From contig JAWRVZ010000180.1 in assembly GCA_037043235.1 (NCBI GenBank), positions 186,001-250,000 on the forward strand: 64,000 nucleotides of DNA, given 5' to 3'. The stretch is from Rhodeus uyekii. Taxonomy: Eukaryota > Chordata > Actinopteri > Cypriniformes > Acheilognathidae. Below the pieces are notes generated by a model, which was given only the letters and a program-made list of their open reading frames with translations, did not search any database and was not told where the DNA came from. Shown in pieces: positions 23,353 to 33,312 of this stretch; the stretch's first letter is position 1, and every line of letters begins with the position of its first letter. The position numbers and the translations under genes were made by a program.

Positions 23353-23649
23353 GTCTCAGGTTACGTATGTAAACATAGTTCCCTGACAGGGAACGAGACG
23401 CTGCGTCGAATGCTCGGGGAATACTTGGACGTTGTCTCGCGAAAAACAATATGCACAACTTCCGTCGACCGAGTGTGTGACGGTCGCAGGTCGGTGACGT
23501 CACGAACCAGGTCATAAAAGAGTGCCGGTAACCCGGAAGCGGCAGCTTAGAGGTGTCTGAGCAAGCCCGGAATGCGCAAGGAGCTGAGGCCAAAGACGCA
23601 GCATCTCGTTCCCTCTCAGGGAAATATGGTTACATACGTAACCTGAGAC
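23353..23649. repeat. 55-bp inverted repeat at the end of the DIRS-like element
   Basis: Arms 23353-23407 and 23595-23649 are near-perfect reverse complements, beginning GTCTCAGGTTACGTATGTAA and ending TTACATACGTAACCTGAGAC. The motif ACGCTGCGTCGAATGCT recurs directly at about 23398 and 23669. DIRS-type elements are replicated through circular intermediates using inverted terminal and internal complementary repeats; this is a likely remnant of such an end. Confidence 0.7.
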
Positions 23650-23746
23650 ATTCCCTTTCAAGGGAACTCACGCTGCGTCGAATGCTTTGGGAACGATATA
23701 CCAACGCCACCTCAGTGACGAAGGCCGACGAGTGTCTCGTAGCTCA

Positions 23747-24296
23747 CTACGAGAGGACCCATGTTCCCGGAGCGGAGTTGAGGTCAAGCTGGTAAAACCT
23801 CAGAAAGGTATGCGGGGAAGACCACCCCGCCGCATCACAAACATCAGATAAGGACACACCTGATATAAGGGCCTTAGAGGCAGCCTCACTCCTAGAGGAG
23901 TGGGCACGGACCCTTAGAGGCGAAGGGGATCCGGGCGACTCGTAAGCCAGGGTGATAGCCTCAACTATCCACCTGCTTAAAAGTAGGTTTGGATGCTGGG
24001 GCCCCATTAGGGATCCCAAAGCAAACAAACAACTGGTCTGACTTAAGCCAAGGGCAGACCTGTGGACATAAGTGTCCAGTGCTCCTACTGGACAGTCCTT
24101 GTTTTTAAATTCCTGGTCCTGGTCACTGAAGGGGGGAAGGCAGAAGGCCTGCAGTACAATAGAACTGACCACATGAGTGGGCACTTTGGGCACATACCTG
24201 GCCTGGGAGGAAGGAAGGAAGGCTTTCACCATCCCAGGTGCAAACTCAAGGCAAGAGGGAGCTACAGAGAGTGCCTGTAGATCCCCAACTCTTTTT
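23747..24296 (-). pseudogene. Tyrosine recombinase, C-terminal catalytic half (DIRS-like)
   Basis: Would integrate circular element DNA. The catalytic pattern is present: first Arg in RVGDLQALS (AGA codon 24290-24292, directly beside the LINE junction), RAHSSRSEAASKAL carrying H-x-x-R, WSSPHTF with Trp/His, and the nucleophile Tyr in FLRFY (codon 23792-23794). The frame ends naturally after about 160 residues. The intact 3' half with all catalytic residues, split from its 5' half by an insertion, is good evidence of disruption by the LINE. Confidence 0.85.
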
Positions 24297-24859
24297 AAGT
24301 CAAGTCAAGTCACCTTTACTTATATAGCGCTTTTTACAATACAGATTGTTTCAAAGCAGCTTTACATTGGTCACATGAAAACATTATAAACAAAGTTTGT
24401 TTGGCTTAACAGCAGCCTTAAAAAGAGCAGGCGAATTAATACAATTGATGAATATTAAGTGCTAATTTATGATTATTGATTGATTTGATTGATTGATAGT
24501 TTGATTATTATATTGATAATTAAAGTCTAATATTAAGTCTAATTTGGTCCGATTGGAGATGGGTTCATAATCTACACCGGGGAGGGTTTAGTAGAGTCAC
24601 GGTCTCCGCAGACACTTCAGGGCAGTGCTGTGCTCGTGTCCAGGTGCAGGTCCTTCATCTGATCTGGATACGGCCCGGATCCGGCTGACCATGGTAACCT
24701 CGGAATAAACAGAGAATAATATCAGCGTAGATGCCATTCTTCTTCTGATGTATCGAGTACATCAGATGTTATGAGAATGTTCCCGGTTCCGGCTGACCTA
24801 AATTATGCAGCCTAACAATCATTTTACATGATTTGGATTAAAAATGTATGTATATTGTG

Positions 24860-27761
24860 TTATGTGTATGCCAGGTTGAAGAGATGTGTTTTTAGTCTAG
24901 ATTTAAACTGACAGAGTGTGTCTGCTTCCCGAACTGTATTAGGAAGACTGTTCCAGAGTTTAGGAGCTAAATAGGAAAAAGATCGACCGCCAGCAGTTGA
25001 CTTTGATATTCTAGGTATTATAAGCTGGTCAGTATTTTGGGATTGCAATAGGCGTGAAGGACTATAATGTGTTAGGAGGTTGCTCAAGTACTGTGGAGCT
25101 AAACCATTTAATGCTTTTTTAAGTAATTAGCAAGATTTTAAAATGTATTCGGTGTTTAATAGGAAGCCAGTGCAGGTTTGACAGAACTGGGCTAATATGC
25201 TCATACTTCCTGGTTCTAGTAAGAACTCAAGCTGCTGCATTTTGGACCAGCTGGAATTTGTGTATTAAGCGTGCAGGGCAACCACCTAGTAAAGCATTAC
25301 AATAATCTAGCCTTGAACTCATGAACGCATGAACTAACTTTTCTGCATTTGTCTTTGAGAGCATATGTGGCAATTTAGATATATTGTTAAGATGGAAGAA
25401 TGCCGTTTTACAGATGCTACAAACATGGCTTTCAAGTGAAAGAGCACACCCAGGTTTCTAACTGACGACGAAGACTTGACAGAAGAGCCATCAAGTGTTA
25501 GGCAGTAGTCTAGATTATTACGTGCTGAACTTTTTGGTCTAATAATTAGAATCTCTGTTTTTTCAGAATTAAGCAGTAGAAAGTTATTAGTCATCCAATT
25601 TTTTATATCAGTTATGCATTCTGTTAATTTAGTGAATTTAGTGATGAAAGTTTCATCAGGATGAGAAGAAATATAGAGCTGAGTATCATCAGCGTAACAG
25701 TGAAAGCTAATGCCATGCTTCCTAATAATTGCACCCAAAGGAAGCATGTACAGGGTGAAAAGCAATGGTTCTAGTACTGAACCTTGAGGAACTCCATACT
25801 GAACCCGTGATCGATATGACATCTCCTCATTTACTGCTACAAACTGATAACGGTCAGATAAGTACGATTTGAACCAGGCTAATTCAACTCCACTAATGCC
25901 AACATAGTTTTCAAGTCTATTTAGAAGGATTTTGTGGTCAATTGTATCAAATGCAGCACTAAGGTCCAGTAACACTAACAGAGAGATACAACCACGATCG
26001 GATGATAAGAGCAAATTATTTGTAACTGTAATGAGAGCAGTCTCAGTACTATGATATGGTCTAAATCCTGACTGGAAATCCTCGTAGATGCTGTTTCTTT
26101 CTAGAATTTTTGACAAAAAAGATTTTATAAAAGATTTTATATTGGCCTGTAATTAACTAATTCTGTAGGATCAAGTTGTGTTTTTTTAATAAGCGGTTTA
26201 ATTACGGCTAGTTTAAAGGTTTTTGGTACGTATCCTAGTGACAAAGATGAATTAACAATATTAAGAAGAGGATCTATGAGGATCCATCTCTTTCAGTAAC
26301 TTAGTTGGTATTGGGTCTAGCATACATGTTGTTGATTTTGATGATTTAACGAGTTTAGATAATTCTTCCTCCCCAATAGCAATGAAGGAGTGGAGTTATT
26401 CTTCAGGGACACTAAAATTTACTGTATTTTGTGATATTGTAGTAGACGGTTGCATGGTTATAATTTTCTCTCTAATATTATGAATTTTGCAATTAAAGAA
26501 GTCCATGAAGTCATTACTGCTGTGTTGTTTTAAAGCATCTGGGGTTGAGGCTTTATTTCTTGTTAGTTTAGTCACTGTATCAAATAAATACCTAGGGTTG
26601 TATTTGTTTTCTTCTAAGAGGGTAGAAAAGTAAGCAGATCTAGCTGATTTTAAGGCCTTTCTGAATGCAATAGAGCTGTCTTTCCAAGAAATGCGAAAAA
26701 CCTCTAGCTTAGTTTTTTTCCAGCTCTGCTCCATTTTTCTGGCTGCTCTCTTGAGGGCCCGTGTTGGACTATTTTCTTTAATCTTCTTTAAGCGCAACGG
26801 AGCAACAGTGTCTAAAGTGCTGGAAAAGAGAGAGTTAATAGTTTCTGTTGCAACATCAAGTTCTTCTAGGCTATCTGGGATGTTAAGTAGATGAAACTGA
26901 TCAGGAAGATTATTTATAAAGCTATCTTTTGTGTTAGGAGTGATAGTTCTACTATATTTATAACAGGGAGTTAGTTTTTCGACTTTGGCAAATGGTAATC
27001 TACACGCAACTAAGTAATGATCTGAGATGTCATCGGTCTGCTGCAGAATTTGAACAGTATCAACATTGATCCCATGCGACAATATTAGATCTAAAGTATG
27101 ATTACAAGAATGAGTGGGTCCTGATACATGTTGTGTAACTCCAATAGAGTTTAAGATGTCTCTAAATGCCAATCCCAATGCGCCTTTTCATTATCTACAT
27201 GGATATTAAAATCACCGACAATTATGACTTTATCTGCAGACATTACTAAGTCTGAGAGAAAATCAGCAAATTCTTTGATAAAGTCTGTATGGTGCCCTGG
27301 TGGCCTGTTTAGAATAGCCAACACAAAAGTTAAACAGGAATTATTACTTGCACTAGATCATTTTACATTAAGGATCATCACTTCAAAAGAATTATATTTA
27401 AAATTAGATCTTTGAGCAGTACTGATCGTGTTACTATAAATTACAGCAACACCTCCTCCTTTACCTTTCAGACGAGGCTCATGTTTATAACAGTAATCTT
27501 GAGGGGTGGACTCATTTAAAGTAATGTAATCGTCTGGTTTTAGCCAGGTTTCTGTCAAACACAGCACATCTAGTTTAGATCTGTAATTATATCATTTACA
27601 ATAAGTGCTTTTGAGGAAAGGGATCGTATATTCAGTAACCCAAGCTTTATCATTTGTTCATTTGTGTTATATCCGTTCTTAGTTGTTTGTAAATCAATAA
27701 AATTTTTACCCTTAAACGGTTTTGAGAATGTTTTGTATTTGCCAATTCGGGGAACAGACAC
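24860..27761 (-). pseudogene. LINE ORF2: AP-type endonuclease, RT, C-terminal domain (broken)
   Basis: Nicks target DNA and reverse-transcribes the LINE RNA from the nick. Endonuclease motifs, in order: LGLLNIRSLSSKA, LCLTETWLKPDDY, VIIVGDFNIHVD and DDISDHYLVACRL. RT: DPIPTKLLKE near 26300, DFQSGFRPYHSTETALI, LLDLSAAFDTIDH, YGVPQGSVLEPLLF and catalytic YADD in FHCYADDTQLYIS. The C-terminal domain at 24860-25087 has RLLQSQNTDQLIIPRIS and LKTHLF. Frameshifts occur near 27570, 27175, 26116-26396 and 25440, with a stop near 27358, so no functional enzyme is encoded. The motif set fits the CR1/L2 group. Confidence 0.88.
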
Positions 27762-27912
27762 AGTCTCTATAGGATGATATCTAGGTGAAAGAGTCTCTAT
27801 GTGTTGTAATTTATCTGACCTCTGTGACGTGAGACAGCTAGCAGACGGTCGGTTTAGCCAGTTTGTCTGCTTCCTGACCTGGACCCCAGTTAGTCAAGGT
27901 TTAGCTCTAAGA

Positions 27913-28764
27913 CTATGTGCCGACTATGTTACTAGAGAGAAGAGCGGCACCATCCCAGGTGGGATGAATACCATCTCTTTTCAACAGGTCAGGTCTGCCC
28001 CAAAAACTTTTCCAATTGTCTATGAACCCTATGTTATTCTGCGGGCACCACTTAGACATCCAGCCATTAAGTGAGGATAATCTGCTAAGCATCTCATCAC
28101 TCCTGCGCATAGGAAGAGGGCCAGAGCAAATTACAGTGCCTGACATCGTACTTGCGAGTTCACACACCTCTTTACTATTAATTTTAGTGATCTCCGACTG
28201 GCGAAGTCGGACATCATTAGCGCCGACGTGAATAACAATCTTTGAATATTTACGATTAGCCTTAGCCAGCACTTTTAAATTTGCTTTGACGTCAGGCACT
28301 CTGGCTCCCGGCAAACATGTGACTATTGTGGATGGAGTCTCTATTTTCACATTCCAAGTAATAGAATCGCCAATCACAAGGGCACTTTCAACAGGTTTCT
28401 CAGTGGGTGCGTCACTGAGTGGGGAGAACCTGTTTGATGTTCTGATCGGAATGGAACAGTTTTTTTTTTACCCACGATTATGCCGTCTCACAGTCACCCA
28501 GTTGCCCTGCTGCACGGGCTCTACAGCCGGAACCGAACAATGTACAGGGTTTACTAAGCTAGTCGCATCCAAAGCAGTATCTAAAGCCCTTGCATTCTTA
28601 CTATCCTCGATTAAAGTTTGGATGCGTGTCTCTAATTCTGAAATCTTCTCTGTCAGCCTAAATATGTCCCTACATTTATGACATGTGAAGCCTTCACAGC
28701 TGACAGAGACAGAAATAGTATGCATGAAGCAGGAAGTGCATGTAAGGATTATAGGAGATGACAT
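27913..28764 (-). pseudogene. LINE ORF1 with SGNH/esterase-like domain, one stop
   Basis: One reading frame of about 283 codons, broken only by a TAA at 28468-28470 beside an A-run. The N-terminus has paired cysteines (CTSCFMHT, CEGFTCHKC) followed by a heptad-rich helix (LTEKISELETRIQTLIED), probably for RNA binding and self-association. The C-terminus has the SGNH hydrolase signature: IGDSITW, HVGANDVRL and DGIHPTWDGAALL, i.e. the Ser, Gly/Asn and Asp-x-x-His blocks. Esterase-type ORF1 proteins are known in CR1-group LINEs. The ATG context and the 5' leader agree with this start. Confidence 0.85.
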
Positions 28765-29089
28765 GACTCACCGTGTGTGTTGATCCAATTCACCAGTTGT
28801 TTGATGTTTGATGAACTGGGGATAAAAGGCGCAAGCGAGAAAATGCTGTATGCACAATGCTAACACGTTAGCGTGATAGCACAATGCTAACGCGTTTAGC
28901 GACTGAGATTAAAGATAACGATTACAGTTTATTAAATAGTCTAGTTTTGTATTGTATTTGGCAATAAGAACGAACGTCGAGTTTAAAATCTAAAATAAAA
29001 ACAAGTTTATACGACACAAACAAACGCAATCCACTCGAGCAAACAGGAAACAGCAGCAGTGCAGCAGTCAAAATGGTCCTTCTGAAACC
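28765..29089 (-). promoter_or_regulatory. LINE 5' leader
   Basis: About 325 bp between the recombinase break point and ORF1. It contains a duplicated CGCGTTAGCATTGTGC / CACGTTAGCATTGTGC-like unit (about 28851-28905), which may be promoter repeats. Promoter activity is inferred only from position. Confidence 0.5.
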
Positions 29090-29674
29090 AAGCGATGTTA
29101 TAGCTAATAAGAATAATGTCTTTAAAGTGAGGAACTTTAGGGGAACCTCATCCAAAGGTTCAAAAGGTGCCTGGGACAACCCCTGGAGTACCAGGGATAA
29201 GTCCCAGGTAGGAGCCTTGGTCTGTACTGCAAGCCTCAGCCTAATAGTACCACGGAGGAAGCGTGTGACGAGGGGGTCCCTGCCAATGGACATGCCACCC
29301 AGAGGTACGTGGTAAGCAGCCACGTAGACCTTCAGGGTGGACGGGGACAGCCCTGCAGTGAATTTATCCAGCAGGAACTCCAGCGCTTTGCCAATGTAAC
29401 AGGTAACTGGGTTTACCTGCTTTTCGCTACACCAAGAAGTGAAGAGTCTCCACTTCAGGGCATACAGCTTCCGCGTGGAAGGAGCTCTGGAGTGGAGGAT
29501 GGTCTCAACAACCTCAGTTGAGAGACCAGAATCTATGAGCTGGGGCTCCTCAGAGGCCAAGCCCACAGTTTCCACAGTTCTGGGCAGGGGTGACGAATCA
29601 AACCCGCTGCCTGGGACAGAAAGTCCTCCCTGGGATCTCCGCAAAACACACTCTGCCCGGACAACATGGAGCAA
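29090..29674 (-). pseudogene. Tyrosine recombinase, N-terminal half (DIRS-like)
   Basis: Minus-strand reading PELWKLWAWPL-like lead-in (about 29533-29580), then VVETILHSRAPSTRKLYALK, WRLFTSWCSEKQVNP, AGLSPSTLKVYVAAY and RFLRGTIRLR: the SAM-like core-binding domain of DIRS recombinases. It ends at FLLAITSL, exactly where the LINE 5' leader starts. The matching second half is at 23747-24296. Confidence 0.82.
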
Positions 29675-29937
29675 TTCACGAGTTCACACAAATGATTCAG
29701 GAGCAGTAAATGGTAAGCGTATTTGGCGTGCTGTCCAAGGAGAGGGCTCCGAGCTCGGTATTTAGCCCGAACCTGGAGCACTCCCCCCGTATCCTGACTT
29801 TGATAGGAACAATTAAGTGTGAGGAGTCAGGGTGGTGGAGCGATGCCGAAAAAAGTCAAGAGCTGTAGGTGAGTCAAACATGTCTATATATACATGCTTC
29901 CGCTCATGCTGATAGGATGAGGTGTAATTGCTGATGT

Positions 29938-29996
29938 CGTGTTGATTGCGTTAATCCTTTGAATGTGCTCCTCCCGAACTTTGTTAATAAAACATA
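29938..29996 (+). repeat. Repeat module shared with 19048-19100
   Basis: TTGATTGCGTTAATCCTTTG ... CCGAACTTTGTTAATAAAACAT; same orientation as the first copy. Here it separates RNase H from the rearranged terminal-like part of the DIRS remnant. Confidence 0.6.
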
Positions 29997-30019
29997 ATTT
30001 AGTGTGAGACGGACCTTGT

Positions 30020-30476
30020 CTCGGTGAACTCTCTCCAGAACTCCCAGGAGCAGAGCAATCGGGGGAAAGGCGTACAGATATAGCCTCGGCCATATCTGAA
30101 CCATGGCATCCAGCCCGAGCAAGGCTGGGTGCAAGAGTGAAAACCACAGAGGGCAATGAGTCGATTCCTTGGACGCGAACAGGTCTACTTGTGCTCGGCC
30201 GAATCTCAACCAAAATCTTCTCCACCACCTCGGGGTGGAGCCTTCAATCCCCGGGCCTCGGCCCCTGCCTCGACAGGATGTCTGCTCCCACATTCTAGGT
30301 CCTAGGGATGTGAACTGCCCATAGATGGAGCAGTCTCCCTTAGGACCAAAAGAGGATCGCCAGTTGTATAATGGTCGCGAGCATAAACCTCCCTGATGAT
30401 TTATATAGGTCTGAGCAACCACATGGTGGCCCCTGAGGTCTGGGAGGAACGCCTGAAGCGCCCTCCAAGCAGCCAT
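30020..30476 (-). pseudogene. DIRS-like RNase H region
   Basis: Degrades the RNA strand during reverse transcription. Minus-strand motifs: TYINHQGGLCSRPLYN, AQVDLFASKESTHCPLWFSL, LGLDAMVQIWPRLYLYAFPP and LLGVLERVHRDKVRL. These are typical of DIRS1-group elements from fish. The frame continues into unrelated sequence at about 30010, where the rearranged segment begins. Confidence 0.78.
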
Positions 30477-30489
30477 TATCTGCCATTAT

Positions 30490-30545
30490 ATTTTTCCATT
30501 ATCAAATTTAGGATGGGCCGCAATCCTCCATCCCTCCTGGGAACG
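30490..30545 (-). pseudogene. DIRS-like RT fragment
   Basis: A short match reading YFIVPRRDGGLRPILNL, the start of the DIRS RT fingers. It then jumps to RNase H, so the palm with the catalytic box is deleted. Confidence 0.6.
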
Positions 30546-30589
30546 ATGAAGTAATCACAGTACTTGTGCGCGAAATTCACACTTTAAGA

Positions 30590-30790
30590 AAACAAACAAG
30601 TCAGAATCAGAAGAAAAAGAAAAAGCAGTCTCGTAGCAGCAGCTCATCCCTTTAAGAAGCGCTTAAGAGAGCTCTTAAGGAGGGGCCTGCCCTCATGCAG
30701 CACAGCCAAGTCACGTCTTCTTGCATGATTGACAGGTCAGACAGCCAATCAGCACCAACTGTCAGAGTGATAGTGCAAGCGCTGCAGCTG
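30590..30790 (-). repeat. Segment shared with the hAT-type element at about 41115-41265
   Basis: The minus strand shares CTATCACTCTGACAG, TGTCTGACCTGTCAATCATG, CAAGAAGACGT and GAATTTCGCGCACAAG with the plus strand near 41115-41265. The order is the same, with an extra block here. The shared segment may be a separate small element present in both places. Confidence 0.6.
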
Positions 30791-30959
30791 TCAGAGCGCC
30801 AAAGACAACAACAATAAAAATAAAAATGTATTGATGTACATGATGTGAGTTATTAAATGTTAAATGTACGTTTTTTGGTGTCTTTTTACACAACAGTGTT
30901 GCCGCGATTTGTTTGATGAAGCGATCGGCATTCATAAAAAAAAAAAAATGTACATACAC

Positions 30960-31549
30960 TGTACTGTGTGTATGTTTGCTAACAACAAAAGGCATTTGTA
31001 AAATGCATATGTCTTTCTGGATCGAAGACTTCTCGTACATTTGCTTTATCACGTCGGCCTTCTTTTTCCATCCTGAAATGGTGTTAGCTGGAATGCCATG
31101 CTGACGACTAAGTTCTGGCGGTTTTGTTCCTTTTTCTAGCTGCAGTACGATTTCATACTTTTTCTCTATTGATTGATTGTACAGTTTTCTCTTAACACCT
31201 CCAGACATTTTTAGAAGAAAAAAAAAACAGAATAGCTACAGCGTGTTATCTCTCAGATGAGATCAACGACAGGGAGTGAACCGTGAGCGGACCGCGATCC
31301 ACGTAAAACGCAAACTCAGCGCATGCGCAGTGAACTAGGTACGATCATTAGTCACAAAATAACCATGTGAAGAGGAGAATATGTGCCTCTTTTTTTTGTT
31401 GAGATATTAGATTTCGGCGACATAAAAGAATCAACATAACCCACAAGAAAATACTAAGAAAAATAGGGATTTTGGCGGTTCCACTTCAAAAACGTCGACA
31501 TAATAGGATTGGTGAGTTACCCATGACTTGAGATAAGTGAACTCCACTG
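30960..31549 (-). mobile_element. Pogo/Tigger-like DNA transposon end with transposase N-terminus
   Basis: The minus strand from 31208 encodes KRKLYNQSIEKKYEIVLQLE, PPELSRQHGIPANTISGWKK and ADVIKQM. This is the CENP-B-type helix-turn-helix of Tigger/pogo transposases that binds the terminal repeat. After about 62 residues the similarity stops. The outer end is at 31549: minus-strand CAGTGGAGTTCACTTATCTC, flanked by TA, the target of this superfamily. A second, separate end of this type is at 42531. The distal half with the catalytic DDE domain is absent. Confidence 0.78.
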
Positions 31550-32249
31550 TATATAGTAGAGAAGTGTGCGATTTCAGATGCAGTATGCAGAAGTATGTCA
31601 TTTGGGATACAACTTAAGAACAACCTAATAAACTAGCAAATCCTTAGCAACTGCATCACATTATAAAAATACCTCACAAAATCTTAGCATCTGCACGGCA
31701 ACACCCAACAAACCATAAGCATGCTAAAAAGCAACTGCAAAGTCACATCCTGCTAACCACTAAATACAACTTAGCAACTGCGTGACAACATACAGAAAAT
31801 GCACTCAAAAGAACACCTTAGCATCCACCCACAACATCATGGTGACAAATATTGTACAGGATAGCACTCACTTTTAATTTTGGGAAAAGTAAAGGTTAAC
31901 TTTCCCTCCTCTCACTCCACTTGTTCTGTCCAGGAGCAAATGGAAACACTCCACGCTCCTCATGTCAAATGATACTTCAGTCTGTAAATTCAGTAGATTT
32001 CACTTCAAACCCTGAGGTTAACCTTGACATTTGATTGGTTGGTAATTAGCTATTAGGGAGTTAGCATTTAGCCTTATTACCAGGCTGCATTTTTGAAGTC
32101 AGAGCCACCATATGATAAGCATGTTTGTTTCGATTTAAATGTACATGAGCCAGGTGGCCGGGGCAGCTGTGTGCAGCTCCAGTCTAAATTCAAAACAGTC
32201 CATCATCAAACTTTAAACTCAACAGCTATGTAACCGTAATCCTTTTCAG

Positions 32250-32378
32250 GCTTGTCCTGTAGATCAAACAGTAGAGTGTGACGCTTGCAACACCAAGGTC
32301 ATGGGTTTGATTCCCAGGGAAAGCAAGAACTGATTAGAATGTCAATGAGTTTCTTGAATGCAATGCAAGTTGCTTTGT
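32250..32378 (+). repeat. Decayed tRNA-derived SINE
   Basis: A-box-like TAGATCAAACAGTAGAGTG and B-box-like ATGGGTTTGATTCCC, in which the usual TTCGA is TTTGA (CpG decay), then GCAATGCAAGTTGCTTTG as in the SINE at 6310. Confidence 0.6.
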
Positions 32379-33140
32379 GTGTTCCAAATGTAAATCATTT
32401 TGAACACAAATGAAAATATTGTGTTTACATGATGAAGTCCACCAAACTCAACAAACATACCATAATCTGGCCATTCTGGTATGGTTTTAAATATAAACAA
32501 CCATCCAATCAAAACAATTAGAGACATATATGCATTTCAACATGCAGAAAGACAGTAATGTCACAGATCTGAAGCTCAAGTACTGATTCCCGACACAACA
32601 TCACATTTGCTGAGAAATTAGGGTGACCAGATGATCGTGATAAAACCTCAAGTCATTTTAAACATATGCTCTTTTACGTGTCCATCAACAATGGTGGTTG
32701 TAATCAAACACATTTTGTAAAGAACAGAACGGAGATTCAAATTTTATTGAAAATAGTTTTGATAAATCTGTTCTTTGGACACAGTGATTCAAACTTCACT
32801 GAACTCCATTCAAAGCAAGAGTTTTGCTATCTTAATATTTCTCCTTCGTGTTTTTAAGACGACTGGCAATGGAAAAATGTTTTGTCTTTTCCAGTGAGTA
32901 GGCTTTTTTATAAGGTTAGATCATTTTTTAAGACACAAGGAGATTTAAAGTTGAAGAAGTTTTGGAGCTAAAGAAGTTTCAGGTCTTTCATCTCACATGA
33001 TAAAACAATTTAAACTCAGATCAATATTTCATGTTTGCTTGGGATAATATACTATACAGTCAATTGGTCATAATCACAAAATAAACACCTTCATCCCAAT
33101 AAACCACGGGTTTATTTTACAATCATGCAATAACGTTCTG

Positions 33141-33312
33141 AAATATTTACATTTATACATTTGAAAGATGCCTCTATCAAAATGAACGAGAATTTAAATT
33201 GTACTTTCTTCAGCTATTCAAGTTACATTGTTTTATCAGAATGAACATTCCCTGGGAATTGACCCAGCGATCGTTGTGTTGCAAAACCAAATTCCACCAG
33301 TTGATAGGAAAG
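33141..33312 (-). repeat. Decayed tRNA-derived SINE
   Basis: On the minus strand TGGGTCAATTCCCAGGG stands for the B box, and TGATAGAGGCATCTTTCAAA stands for the TGGATAAAAGCGTCTGCCAAA-like tail. It is more diverged than the other two SINEs. Confidence 0.5.

Larger units (their letters stand above)
24297..29089 (-). mobile_element. Near full-length CR1/L2-clade LINE (about 4.8 kb)
   Basis: Minus strand: 5' leader (28765-29089), ORF1 with zinc-finger-like N-terminus and esterase-like domain (27913-28764), ORF2 with endonuclease, RT and a conserved C-terminal domain (24860-27761), then a 3' untranslated region ending in a TATATAAGTAAAGGTGACTT tail with GACTT repeats. It sits inside the DIRS recombinase gene. 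ORF1 has one stop; ORF2 has several frameshifts. Five shorter copies of its 3' end occur in the window. Confidence 0.88.
23353..30545 (-). mobile_element. DIRS-like tyrosine-recombinase retrotransposon, rearranged and interrupted
   Basis: Minus-strand order: RT fragment (30490-30545), RNase H (30020-30476), rearranged terminal-like sequence (29640-29996), recombinase N-terminal half (29090-29674), LINE insertion (24297-29089), recombinase C-terminal half (23747-24296), inverted-repeat end. DIRS elements use a tyrosine recombinase instead of an integrase. Most of RT is deleted, and no gag is seen. Confidence 0.75.

Noticed and set aside
24293..24300. Long target duplication for the LINE in the DIRS gene
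   Set aside because: Only CTT is shared between the two borders, too short to claim.
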